DNA of 64,000 nucleotides, from contig NZ_LYWZ01000002.1 of the NCBI RefSeq assembly GCF_001661965.1, positions 186,001-250,000 on the forward strand. The letters run 5' to 3'. The notes under the pieces are model-generated. The model was given only the letters and a program-made list of their open reading frames with translations, did no database searches and was not told where the DNA came from. Of the stretch, positions 18,683-27,392 are shown in pieces; positions within the stretch are counted from its first letter, which is position 1; every line of letters begins with the position of its first letter. The DNA comes from Croceicoccus mobilis (lineage in GTDB: Bacteria; Pseudomonadota; Alphaproteobacteria; Sphingomonadales; Sphingomonadaceae). The position numbers and the translations under genes were made by a program.

Positions 18683-19609
18683 GTGCCCCCGGTCAAACCT
18701 TCAGACTCATCGACCGCTCGACTTACCGGTACGGGTCTAATTCCCGGTTTCGACCGCGTCAGGTTGCCCGGCGACGGCATTACCGTCGATGCGCTCGTGG
18801 GCGGAAACGGCCCACCTCTGCTGCTCCTGCATGGCTATCCGCAAACCCGAATGATCTGGCGAATGGTGGCACCGTCACTGGCTGAACATTTCACACTCGT
18901 CATGCCAGATCTGCGCGGATACGGTCGCTCGGACAAGCCCGCCGGCGATGGCACCCATCTTCAATATTCGAAACGCCAAATGGCACGGGATCAGATCGCT
19001 ACGATGTCCGCCCTCGGCCACGACAAATTCTTTGTGGCAGGGCACGATCGGGGGGCACGCGTGGCTTACCGGCTTGCACTCGACAGCCCGCAAGCTGTCC
19101 GGAAATTGTGCGTCATGGATATCCTGCCTACGGTTGATGTATATAACGCCGGACCTCAGACGGGGTTCGACATGTATCACTGGTACTTTCTGGCCCAGCC
19201 CGCGCCCCTTCCCGAAACGTTGATCGCCGGAAGCGGCGATCACTACATTCACCGCAAGTTCCAGCAATGGAGCGGCGAGAACTTCAATTTTCCCGAACCA
19301 AGCATGGCCGACTACATCGCGGCGTTTCGGAACCAGGAAACGCTGCGCGCATCATGTGACGATTACCGGGCAGGCTGGCACGTGGATCGCATTCTAGACG
19401 CGCAAGATCGCACCGTCGGGCGGCAGATCAAGGCGCCGACGCTGGTCCTTTGGGGGCGTGAAGGGACAGTCGCAAAGGCAGAGCCTATGACGGTCTGGCG
19501 AAAGTGGTGCAAAGATATAACCGGCCAGTCGGTAACCGGCGCCCATTTCGTACCGGAGGAGGCCCCGCGAGAAACGAGCGACGCCCTGATGTCATTCTTT
19601 CGCGAATGA
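18683..19609 (+). CDS. Alpha/beta hydrolase of the haloacetate (fluoroacetate) dehalogenase family
   Basis: A 308-residue alpha/beta hydrolase starting with GTG. The nucleophile motif is GHDRGARVAYR with Asp122, as in fluoroacetate dehalogenases and epoxide hydrolases. It also has PDLRGYGRSDKP, a second Asp in MDILPT (146) and the His in GAHFVPEE. YHWYFLAQPAPLPE contains the His-Trp pair (166-167) that binds the halide in known fluoroacetate dehalogenases. This supports C-halogen cleavage, but epoxide hydrolysis cannot be excluded. It follows the LysR gene after 15 bp. Confidence 0.72.
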   Translation: MPPVKPSDSSTARLTGTGLIPGFDRVRLPGDGITVDALVGGNGPPLLLLHGYPQTRMIWRMVAPSLAEHFTLVMPDLRGYGRSDKPAGDGTHLQYSKRQMARDQIATMSALGHDKFFVAGHDRGARVAYRLALDSPQAVRKLCVMDILPTVDVYNAGPQTGFDMYHWYFLAQPAPLPETLIAGSGDHYIHRKFQQWSGENFNFPEPSMADYIAAFRNQETLRASCDDYRAGWHVDRILDAQDRTVGRQIKAPTLVLWGREGTVAKAEPMTVWRKWCKDITGQSVTGAHFVPEEAPRETSDALMSFFRE

Positions 19610-19711
19610 CCACGTGGTCTTCGCAAAGGCTGACCCGCGGTCTTATCCATTCGACCGACAGCCGTGTTTTGATTCGGGTGCGCTCGCGATCGCGAGACGC
19701 GCTCCGCTCTA

Positions 19712-20611
19712 TCAGCCCCGGTTGTCGGCAATGATCCGGTTGCGGAGTGCCCCGATTCCTTCGATTTCCAGTTCTACGAGGTCCCCGATCGCGAGCTTGC
19801 GATCCAGCTCGAACCCGCACCCGCTCAGCACAGTGCCCGATCCAATGATCTCGCCGGCCCTGATCGGATAATCGGCACTGAGGCCAATGAGTGCGTCTTC
19901 CCACTTGTGGAACATCGAGCCGGTGGTGCCGCGGGTCCACTCTTCACCATTGATCCGCGCAGTCATCGCGAGATCGTAGATGTCGTCAAACTCGTCCAGC
20001 GTGGCGATGCATGGACCAAGGCCGTTCGCAAAATCCTTGCCCCCGCCAGGCCCAAGGCCGCATTCCATGAAAGGCAGCTGAAGATCGCGGGCGGACCAAT
20101 CGTTGAAGATCGTCAGACCGAAGATATGATCGCGCGCCGTATCGGGCGTGATGTGGGTTGCGGTCCGCCCCACCACACAGGCCCATTCCAGTTCGTAGTC
20201 GATCCAGTTCGAACGCGCCGGCCAGGGAAGCTCGGCTTCCGGGCCGTAGATGTCGAGGTGGTTCGCGTTATAGTAGATGATCTGACGCCGGAATTCCTCG
20301 TGCATCGTCTTCCCGATCTTGCCGAGCGCAATTTCCATGTGTTCGTGAAACAGGCTTGCATCGCGAAGGCGGATAGGGCGGGGCAGCGGGCTGAGCAGCT
20401 TCGGGCTCTCAACCACATCTTCTGCCGGGCAATCCGCGATCAACGCGCGCACGTTGTCCCACGCCCTGTCACCTGCTTCGATAAGCGCCTGCATAGAGTC
20501 AGGCACCGGGCGATTCGCGCGAGTGCCCGCCGATGCGAGATCCAGCACACCACCATCGACCAAAGCGCCGATTTTTTCGTCATTACCGAATTCGAATGTG
20601 ACCAGGCGCAT
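19712..20611 (-). CDS. Fumarylacetoacetate hydrolase-family protein
   Basis: A 299-residue FAH-fold metal enzyme; relatives hydrolyse or decarboxylate diketoacids from ring cleavage. Family motifs are SNWIDYELEWACVVGR (metal-ligand Glu), TIFNDWSARDLQ and GSGTVLSGCGFELDR. The internal GLGPGGGKDFANGLGPCIAT is also typical. The start MRLVTFEF at 20611 is the normal N-terminus; a start six codons earlier is possible. It is the last gene downstream of the Rieske/synthetase/MBL set on the same strand (146-bp gap). Confidence 0.83.
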   Translation of the reverse strand: MRLVTFEFGNDEKIGALVDGGVLDLASAGTRANRPVPDSMQALIEAGDRAWDNVRALIADCPAEDVVESPKLLSPLPRPIRLRDASLFHEHMEIALGKIGKTMHEEFRRQIIYYNANHLDIYGPEAELPWPARSNWIDYELEWACVVGRTATHITPDTARDHIFGLTIFNDWSARDLQLPFMECGLGPGGGKDFANGLGPCIATLDEFDDIYDLAMTARINGEEWTRGTTGSMFHKWEDALIGLSADYPIRAGEIIGSGTVLSGCGFELDRKLAIGDLVELEIEGIGALRNRIIADNRG

Positions 20612-20757
20612 TTTTGGACTCCATTTCATACCTGCATCGGACAGGCCAGATCAGGGAGAGGGCAGGAAACCTTCCCTGCAGCCTCACCCCCTGTTTCCCC
20701 ATCGTCAGGGAACAAGGTTGTCACGCCGCGCGATGGCTGCCGGCGCGACGAGTAAGT

Positions 20758-21780
20758 TCAATGCTTGCAGTCGGCACCGTGCTGGCACGAGGCGTCGTGA
20801 ACATGCGAACCTTCCAGTTCGAGGTTTTCCTTGCGCTTGGCATAGCGGCTAAGCGCACCGAAAACGCCGACGAAGTCGTCAATCGTCTCTGTGCTTCCAA
20901 AGGTGCGGTAAAGGTAATTGACCGTACCAACCATGCGTTCGGGCGAAATCCATTCGTCAAATGGCGACGATAGTGCGAGATCGAATGCGGCTTCCTCTAC
21001 AGACAAACCCGCATCAAAACGCTTGCGCGTTTCATCGCGGATTGTGACGAGGTATTCGCGAAACGTACGAACACCCTGCTTGTCCGTCACCGGGCCATGG
21101 CCGGAGACAATGGTATCGACATCAAGCGACAGCATCTTGTCACAGGCTGCTATCCAGCCTTCGATCGACCCGGCCCAGATGGCAGGATGAACGCCAAGGA
21201 AAAGCAGGTCGCCGGTAAAGACGACCCTGTCTTCGACGGAATGCACCAGCGTATCCCCGGCAGTGTGCGCGGGGCCGACGTTGTACAGCTTGACCGTCTT
21301 GTCCCCGACGGAGAGAGTTGCTTCGCTATCAAATGTTTCCGTCGGCGGGGTCAGAACGATCCCGCTGTAATCGAACAGGTGATTGCCCATCACCTTGGCG
21401 ATGTACCGCCCACCTTCGCTGTCATCGTTGTCGATCAGGCTTTGCAGATATTCAGGCTTTACCTTGAAGAATTCGTCCGCTGTGGCCTGCGAGGCAACAA
21501 TTCTGGCACCGTCGACCAGCTGGTTGCCGTATGTATGATCGATGTCGGCGTGCGAATTGACCAGAACGTCGATCTTCTTCGCCGCCGGAACCGCATCCGC
21601 CATGGTCGTCAGCATCTCGTCGGTCAGGCCCAGAGTCATGAGCGTGTCGACCAGCATCGAATTTTCGCCATCGGAGATCAGACCGGCGTTGCTCATCCCC
21701 CAGATACCGTCCGGTTGGACATAGGCATAGGTATTGGCACCGACCTGAAATAGGCCTTTTTCGTATTTGCCTGGAATCAC
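20758..21780 (-). CDS. Metallo-beta-lactamase-fold hydrolase A
   Basis: A 340-residue MBL-fold protein starting with GTG behind AGGAG. The metal motif is NSHADIDHTYGN, so Asp replaces the second His of the usual HxHxDH; later ligands are in GPAHTAGDT, FTGDLLF and SGHGPVTD. The C-terminal tail is rich in His and Cys (HVHDASCQHGADCKH). It is clearly paralogous to MBL protein B at 33406-34404 (shared SGHGPVTDK/PGHGPVTDK, RKRFDAG and gene context). Operator site c lies 61 bp upstream. The reaction is unknown; its constant pairing with a Rieske gene suggests it processes the oxygenase substrate or product. Confidence 0.8.
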   Translation of the reverse strand: MIPGKYEKGLFQVGANTYAYVQPDGIWGMSNAGLISDGENSMLVDTLMTLGLTDEMLTTMADAVPAAKKIDVLVNSHADIDHTYGNQLVDGARIVASQATADEFFKVKPEYLQSLIDNDDSEGGRYIAKVMGNHLFDYSGIVLTPPTETFDSEATLSVGDKTVKLYNVGPAHTAGDTLVHSVEDRVVFTGDLLFLGVHPAIWAGSIEGWIAACDKMLSLDVDTIVSGHGPVTDKQGVRTFREYLVTIRDETRKRFDAGLSVEEAAFDLALSSPFDEWISPERMVGTVNYLYRTFGSTETIDDFVGVFGALSRYAKRKENLELEGSHVHDASCQHGADCKH

Positions 21781-21840
21781 GTCATTCTCCTCTTCGGCCC
21801 GGTGTCTGCTCACGAATCGACATACCGCACCTAATATTTT

Positions 21841-21856
21841 TTGTACGTACAATCAA
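21841..21856 (+). promoter_or_regulatory. Operator-like motif, site c (MBL protein A)
   Basis: TTGTACGTACAATCAA. The first 12 bases (TTGTACGTACAA) are a perfect palindrome. It lies between the acyl-CoA synthetase stop (21906) and the MBL start (21780), so the MBL/FAH genes may have their own regulated promoter. Confidence 0.65.
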
Positions 21857-21905
21857 ATAACAGGCGTCCGAACTCTGGTCCTGTGCGAAAGATTGCGTTG
21901 AAGTG

Positions 21906-23546
21906 CTATGCCGGTGGGACGAGTCGTCCGGCCGCGTCGCGAAGAATTGCTTTCTGGACCTTGCCTGTCGACGTCTTTGGCAGCTCTTCGAACGAGAACA
22001 CTTTGGGGACCTTGAATGCGGCCAGGCGTTCCCTGCAGAATTGCTGCAATTCCGACGGTTCGGCTTTTTCGCCCGCGCGCAGTTCGATGAATGCACAGGG
22101 CACCTCGCCCCACTTCTCATGAGGCATGGCAACAACCGCTGCGACGGAAACTGCGGGATGCTTGTGCAAAACATCCTCGACTTCCAGCGAAGAGATATTC
22201 TCCCCGCCGGAAATGATAACATCTTTCGACCGGTCGGTGATGCGTACATAACCGTCGGGGTCGACGACGGCGATATCCCCCGTATGAAACCAGCCCCCAC
22301 CAAAAGCCGCGGCGGTGGCTTCGGGATTGTTCAGATATCCTAGCAGCGTGGCGTTTCCGCGAAACATGATTTCGCCTTGCGTTTCGCCGTCGGCCGGCAC
22401 CGGCTCCATCTTTTCAGGATCGAGAACGCACATCGCTTCCTGAGAAACCATGGCCATGCCCTGCCGCGCGTTGAGGCGCGCACGATCCTCGACCGGCATA
22501 TCCGCCCAGCCCGGCTGCTTCACGCAGACGGCAGCAGGTCCGTACACTTCGGTTAGGCCATAGACGTGGAGAAAGTCGAACCCCATCCGATCCCCCGCCT
22601 CTATCAACGCGCTTGGCGGTGCGGCGCCCGCGATCATGCAGTCGACCCGGCTGGACAAAACCCGTCCGCGTCGCTCAAGTTCATCGACCAACATCGAATA
22701 AACGATTGGCGCGCCGCACATATGCGAAACGCCATGCAATTCGATGAGATCCACGACGCGAGCCGGTTCCACGCGCCGGACGCAGATATTGGTGCCACCC
22801 TGAATCGCCACCGCCCAGGGGAAACACCATCCGTTGCAATGGAACATCGGCAGCGTCCAGAGATACACCGGATTTTGCGGCATCGACCAGGTGACGATCT
22901 GCGACAGAGCATTAAGATGCGCACCGCGGTGATGCGTCACCACGCCCTTGGGGTCGCCCGTGGTCCCCGACGTATAGTTGAGCGAAATTGGCTCGCACTC
23001 GTCTTCGGGCAAGTCGGCCTCGAAATCGTCCGAACCTTCCGCAAGCAGCCTCTCGTAATCCGTCGCCCCGATCGCCTGACCCGCGCCGTCATAAGTTTCG
23101 TCGAGAACGTCGATCACAAGCGGCGGATCTTCGAAATCGCGCAAAGCGCTAGCCACGAGTTCGCTGAATTCGCGATCGACCAGCAGGACGCGCGCACCGC
23201 CGTGGCGAAGCTGAAATGCGATTTCCGCCGCCTTCAGCCTCGTATTAAGTGTATTAAGGATCGCCCCTGCCATGGGGACGGCAAAATGCGCCTCGTACAT
23301 CGCGGGAATGTTCGGCGCGATCACCGCGATAACATCGCCCTTACCGATCCCGCGTCCTCGAAACGCCGACGCCAGCTGCCGGCACCTCCGGTAGGTTTCA
23401 CTCCAAGTCTGGCGCAGGTCGCCATGCACGATTGCGACGTGATCGGGGAAGGCCAAAGCGGTGCGCGGGAGGAACGATATCGGAGATAGCGGGGTAAAAT
23501 GCGCCTTGCGTGCATCTCCTGCCGTCGGGGCATGGGCGATGTTCAT
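21906..23546 (-). CDS. Acyl-CoA synthetase (AMP-forming)
   Basis: A 546-residue ANL-superfamily ligase that activates a carboxylic acid with ATP and CoA. Core motifs are YTSGTTGDPKGVVTHHRGA (P-loop, around residue 180), HVYGLTEVYGPA, GWFHTGDIAVVDPDGYVRI, RSKDVIISGGENIS, and the C-terminal Lys in TSTGKVQK. It most resembles the medium-chain/3-methylmercaptopropionate-CoA ligase branch, so a short or aromatic acid is likely; specificity cannot be read. It starts 44 bp after the Rieske oxygenase stop. Confidence 0.9.
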   Translation of the reverse strand: MNIAHAPTAGDARKAHFTPLSPISFLPRTALAFPDHVAIVHGDLRQTWSETYRRCRQLASAFRGRGIGKGDVIAVIAPNIPAMYEAHFAVPMAGAILNTLNTRLKAAEIAFQLRHGGARVLLVDREFSELVASALRDFEDPPLVIDVLDETYDGAGQAIGATDYERLLAEGSDDFEADLPEDECEPISLNYTSGTTGDPKGVVTHHRGAHLNALSQIVTWSMPQNPVYLWTLPMFHCNGWCFPWAVAIQGGTNICVRRVEPARVVDLIELHGVSHMCGAPIVYSMLVDELERRGRVLSSRVDCMIAGAAPPSALIEAGDRMGFDFLHVYGLTEVYGPAAVCVKQPGWADMPVEDRARLNARQGMAMVSQEAMCVLDPEKMEPVPADGETQGEIMFRGNATLLGYLNNPEATAAAFGGGWFHTGDIAVVDPDGYVRITDRSKDVIISGGENISSLEVEDVLHKHPAVSVAAVVAMPHEKWGEVPCAFIELRAGEKAEPSELQQFCRERLAAFKVPKVFSFEELPKTSTGKVQKAILRDAAGRLVPPA

Positions 23547-23590
23547 CTACACCTTCTCCTCATGACGATGTCCATGTGACAAACCCGCCT

Positions 23591-24724
23591 TCACTCCGCT
23601 GCGGATACCGCCAGTTCGGCCTCGATGATACTCCTGAGATGTCGCCTGACTTTCAGCGAGCCTTCATCCGCCTTCGACGAGATTTCGCCTTTTGCACTCA
23701 TCCTGTCGGCGATCTTCTCGATCTGCTCCAGCCAACCCACGTCTTCCCTTCGCACCCGGTCGGTCTGAGCGATCAGCCGCGCCGAAAGACTTTCATCGTC
23801 CGGATGATAATCCCGCGTCACCACGTTGAAGTAATGTGTCGAATTCTCGGTTTCCGGCGTGATGAGATGAACGAAATTCAGCTTTGCGATGGACTCGCCG
23901 GGCTGATCGCCGTCGACAAGCTCGTTCGCCCAGGGACCGGACGAATTGATGACCGCCGGACTGTAGAAATCCGTGAGCAGCGCGGCATACACGGGCTGCC
24001 CCACGATCATCGGCATCGTATCACCAATGACGGTATCCGGCTTTGCCACAAAGTTGGGAACATAACGCCCGACTCGGAACCGATCGCTCTTCCGGTCGAA
24101 CATCGGCGGAATCATCGCCAGCCCGCCTGCACCTGGCAGCGAGTCGACATGAATGAAGGCGATGTGCGACAGGTCGAACAGGTTGTCGACCAGCAATGGC
24201 GCGCGCGCCTGCATATGCAGCCGCTCCGCAACCGCAGTCGTCCAGCCGTCAGATGCATCGGATAGCCCGATGTCTGTCAAATCGGGGATATCGACCTCAC
24301 CTGCCCCTTCCACAGAGCCGGTCCAGATCCACACGAACGGCCCATCCTCCCGAACGGGATAATGTCGCAAGCGCGCATGGGGTGACGGTGCCCCGCCGGT
24401 AGGCACATGCACGCAGCGGCCGTCCTCGCCATATGCATAGCCGTGATACGGGCAGACCAGCCGGCCATCCACAATTTTCCCTTCATCGAGCGGCATGAAA
24501 CGATGGACGCAAAGATTGGAAACAGCGGTAGCCTTGCCGCCCTCGCCGCGAAAGAAGATCACGCGCTCGCCGAAGATCGTCCTCGCCAAAGTCTGACCTT
24601 CGACCAATTCGGATTTGTAAGCGCCTACGTACCATTGTTCTTTCGGATAGAACCGGCTTGCCTGAAGCGGATAGATCTCATCAGATTTTGCCACGGCTCT
24701 GCCGAGGTTGACCGGAACAGACAT
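23591..24724 (-). CDS. Rieske non-haem iron oxygenase A (VanA/dicamba-demethylase type)
   Basis: A 377-residue terminal oxygenase. The Rieske [2Fe-2S] ligands are in NLCVHRF and LVCPYHGYAY (CxH...CxxH) near residues 70-95. The mononuclear iron motif is DNLFDLSHIAFIH. Single-component-alpha enzymes of this size demethylate methoxy groups or hydroxylate or dealkylate aromatic substrates. The start MSVPVN at 24724 follows GGGAG; an ATG eight codons earlier is possible. No ferredoxin or reductase gene is found in the window, so electrons must come from elsewhere. It heads the line Rieske, synthetase, MBL, FAH. A weaker operator-like site lies about 95 bp upstream. Confidence 0.9.
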   Translation of the reverse strand: MSVPVNLGRAVAKSDEIYPLQASRFYPKEQWYVGAYKSELVEGQTLARTIFGERVIFFRGEGGKATAVSNLCVHRFMPLDEGKIVDGRLVCPYHGYAYGEDGRCVHVPTGGAPSPHARLRHYPVREDGPFVWIWTGSVEGAGEVDIPDLTDIGLSDASDGWTTAVAERLHMQARAPLLVDNLFDLSHIAFIHVDSLPGAGGLAMIPPMFDRKSDRFRVGRYVPNFVAKPDTVIGDTMPMIVGQPVYAALLTDFYSPAVINSSGPWANELVDGDQPGESIAKLNFVHLITPETENSTHYFNVVTRDYHPDDESLSARLIAQTDRVRREDVGWLEQIEKIADRMSAKGEISSKADEGSLKVRRHLRSIIEAELAVSAAE

Positions 24725-24817
24725 CTCAACTCCCAATATATTCTTCACGCGGCCGCGACACGGATGCTCAGCGACTTTTCATAAACAGGATAAGGTCGGC
24801 AACATGGTTGTGCAACA

Positions 24818-24833
24818 TTTTTTGTTCGTACGC
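24818..24833 (-). promoter_or_regulatory. Weak operator-like motif, site d (Rieske A)
   Basis: On the minus strand GCGTACGAACAAAAAA, which matches 12 of 16 positions of TTGTACGWWCAATCAA, including the whole core GTACGWWCAA. It lies in the 448-bp region between Rieske A and the NmrA gene. Apart from sites d and e, I see no gene or RNA in that region. Confidence 0.4.
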
Positions 24834-25087
24834 GCAAGACAATAATCGATCTTAGTCCACACTCGCACTGCACGATAAATCGCCGATGCCAGAGGCACCG
24901 CCCTACCCCTCGCGAGTACCCGGAGCGTACGTGCAGTTCGCCTGCGCACTGGCGACGACAAGAGACACGATCCAGGTTGGACACTTTCCCACCCACATCC
25001 TCCCGAAGTTGCGGAAAGTGGCACCCCGCTTTTTCGCATCGGTCGGAATATTCGCTCCACACAGGATAATCGGACATGATAAAGTAG

Positions 25088-25103
25088 TTGTACGATCAAG
25101 CAA
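25088..25103 (+). promoter_or_regulatory. Operator-like motif, site e (NmrA/SDR genes)
   Basis: TTGTACGATCAAGCAA, one mismatch from the consensus. The 12-mer TTGTACGATCAA is identical to that at site f. It lies 70 bp upstream of the NmrA-family gene. Confidence 0.6.
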
Positions 25104-25172
25104 ATAATTTGACGGATCGGGGGACTTGAGAGACAACCATCGAGTAGCCAAAAGCAAATTTCAGAGAATTCA

Positions 25173-26048
25173 ATGACTAAACCAGCGATCGCCGTTATTG
25201 GCGCCACCGGACTGACAGGCCAGCAGCTGATCGGCGCCCTTGTCGGGCGCGGCGTGCACGTGCGTGGCATAACCCGACAGGCACGGCTGATGGGGCCGAT
25301 TGCCGATCGGATCGAAGTCCGTCACGGCGATTGCCGGAACGTCGAATCCTTGGTTGCAGCGTTTGCAGGAGCCAACGCCATACACTATATTCCGCCTTCC
25401 CTCGATCCAGGCGATCCGGACTACGCGCGCAATATTATCGAGGCAGCGGGAAAGGCGGGTGTGCGGCGCATCGTCTATCACTCGGTTATGCACCCGGCGA
25501 CGCCGGACATGCCGCATCATTTCCGCAAGTCAAAAACAGAACAGCTACTCCGCCACTCGACGCTGGATTGGACGATCATTCAGCCAGGGATGTATTCCCA
25601 GACCGCGCTGGCATTCTTCGACCATGAGACCGCCGAATTGATGCCCTCCTTCGACATCACCAAGCCCTTCACACCGATACACGAACGCGATCTGGCCGAG
25701 GCCGCCGCAATGATCCACACGAACGAAGGCCATTCCTTTGCCACGTACGAACTGGCCGGCACGGAATTACTGACCTTTGTGGAAATGGGGAGCATCCTGT
25801 CGGACATCCTCGGCAGGCAGGTGAAGACATACAAGGCCGATCCGGACAAGCTGGCGGCATTCGTTGCCAAGGCACGCGGTTATACGCCGGGGCAAGTTCG
25901 CGAACTCAAGCTGATGTTCGAGCATTATGATGGTCATGGCCTGGCCGGAAACGGCAATGTCCTGCGCATGGTTCTTGGCCGCGAACCCTCGGATTTTTCC
26001 ACGGCCATGCACGAAAGCCTCCACACTCGATCAACCGACGCGGGGTGA
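25173..26048 (+). CDS. NmrA-family NAD(P)-binding protein
   Basis: A 291-residue atypical short-chain dehydrogenase. The dinucleotide motif GATGLTGQQLIGAL lies at residues 10-23. The YxxxK catalytic pair of classical SDRs is not evident, while GVRRIVYHSVMHP and TIIQPGMYSQ follow the NmrA/isoflavone-reductase pattern. Such proteins are redox sensors or reductases of aromatic or quinoid compounds. It is the first gene after operator site e, and the SDR gene follows 203 bp downstream on the same strand. Function unknown. Confidence 0.75.
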   Translation: MTKPAIAVIGATGLTGQQLIGALVGRGVHVRGITRQARLMGPIADRIEVRHGDCRNVESLVAAFAGANAIHYIPPSLDPGDPDYARNIIEAAGKAGVRRIVYHSVMHPATPDMPHHFRKSKTEQLLRHSTLDWTIIQPGMYSQTALAFFDHETAELMPSFDITKPFTPIHERDLAEAAAMIHTNEGHSFATYELAGTELLTFVEMGSILSDILGRQVKTYKADPDKLAAFVAKARGYTPGQVRELKLMFEHYDGHGLAGNGNVLRMVLGREPSDFSTAMHESLHTRSTDAG

Positions 26049-26251
26049 AGTGCAATAGGCGCCCACCATCGCAAAGTGATAATGGACGCCTTCGCCTCAA
26101 GTGCGGCGCGAACCGATCGGCAAATTCCTGACCTTGCAACGCACTCTGTCAGCCAGCGCCGCCAGCTAAGGCCTTGCTGCCAGTTCGTGACGCTCCGACC
26201 AGCTCAGACAGCGGCAGGCCGGGGCAAAATCTTGATGGAGAGATTTCTTTT

Positions 26252-26983
26252 ATGTCCAATGGTATGAAGCGGATCGCACTGGTCACTGGTGCGAACAAAG
26301 GGATCGGGCTGGAGATAGCCCGGCAGTTGGCGCAAGCTGGCGTTTTTGTGTTGATGGGAGCCAGAGACGCCGCGCGCGGCAAGGCCGCTGCCGACGAACT
26401 GTTGTACAGCGGGCTGAACGTCGCCTCCATCCAGATCGCCGTCGACGAACGGGAGAGCGTTGCCTCCGCAATTTCCGAAATAAAGGCCGACCACGGTCGT
26501 CTCGACATCCTCGTCAACAATGCCGGCATCGCTCCGAAGGGCGATGGACCGCCGAGCGTGACGTCGCTCGAAATCGGGCGGCAAATATTCGATACCAACT
26601 TCTTTGGCGCATTGGCTGTCACTCAGGCGGCGTTGCCCATGCTGCGCAAGTCGGCTGCCGGACGCATCGTCAACCTTTCGAGCAGCCTTGGCTCGCTTGC
26701 ATTGAATGGGGATCCGACGAACCCGTTCTATGACGTTCGCCTCCTGGCCTATAATGCATCTAAGACCGCGCTCAACATGCTTACGGTTCAGTTGAACGCC
26801 GAACTGAGCGGCAGCAAAATAACCGCCGTCTCGGTCTGCCCGGGTTTAACCAACACGGATCTGAGCGGAAATCTAGGTTGGTCGACCGCGGAAGGCGCTG
26901 CTGCCCCAGCCAAGTTCGCCTTGATGACCGACGGCAGCCACGCAGGAGCGTTCGTCAACATGGATGGCGCGTTGCCATGGTGA
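26252..26983 (+). CDS. Short-chain dehydrogenase/reductase
   Basis: A 243-residue classical SDR. It has the cofactor motif TGANKGIGLEIARQL (residues 12-26), NNAGIAPKG, the catalytic Ser region IVNLSSSLGS and Tyr/Lys in YNASKTALNM. C-terminal motifs are VCPGLTNTDLSG and a family-typical end. The start MSNGMKRIALVTG at 26252 places the glycine motif at the usual distance; upstream in-frame codons encode unrelated sequence. It belongs to the carbonyl-reductase-like (NADP-preferring) group. Substrate unknown. Confidence 0.83.
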   Translation: MSNGMKRIALVTGANKGIGLEIARQLAQAGVFVLMGARDAARGKAAADELLYSGLNVASIQIAVDERESVASAISEIKADHGRLDILVNNAGIAPKGDGPPSVTSLEIGRQIFDTNFFGALAVTQAALPMLRKSAAGRIVNLSSSLGSLALNGDPTNPFYDVRLLAYNASKTALNMLTVQLNAELSGSKITAVSVCPGLTNTDLSGNLGWSTAEGAAAPAKFALMTDGSHAGAFVNMDGALPW

Positions 26984-27008
26984 CGACATGAATTGACGGG
27001 CGGGAAGA

Positions 27009-27392
27009 CTATCCGCCATGGATACCGCCCCGTCTCCTTATCTCGACTTTGACGCCCGCCATTCCACGGGCAAGCGCGAAGGGTTTATCAATCTCGACGC
27101 TGACTCTGTTCACATTACCTGCCTCCAGGCAAAGCGCGGCAAGCCGCCAGCCGAAATTCTCGATCAGGGGAATGTGACTCCGCGCCAGGCTTTCAATTGC
27201 AGAAACGATGTTGCGATAGTCGAGCGTATCGACAATTGAACCAATGTTCTTGGCGATGACCTCTGCTTCGACAGAAATGATCAAAGGCTGAGTACGGTTC
27301 GCCTCGTCCGGGTTGATGCCGACATCGGCAAGGACTTCGTACCCTTTCAGGCGCACCCAGATTGACTGGGTAGGAGGCAGAGAACTGTTCAT
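27009..27392 (-). CDS. folB: Dihydroneopterin aldolase family protein
   Basis: A 127-residue FolB/FolX-family enzyme of folate synthesis; FolB cleaves dihydroneopterin to 6-hydroxymethyl-dihydropterin. Family features are the start strand IWVRLKGYEVLADVGI, DTLDYRNIVSAIESLA and the Glu/Lys region of VSVEIDKPFALARGMAGV. The start overlaps the stop of folD by 4 bp (ATGA), so the two are coupled. Its presence here, away from other folate-synthesis genes, fits a need for extra tetrahydrofolate by the methyl-transferring demethylase nearby. FolX-type activity cannot be excluded. Confidence 0.82.
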   Translation of the reverse strand: MNSSLPPTQSIWVRLKGYEVLADVGINPDEANRTQPLIISVEAEVIAKNIGSIVDTLDYRNIVSAIESLARSHIPLIENFGWRLAALCLEAGNVNRVSVEIDKPFALARGMAGVKVEIRRRGGIHGG

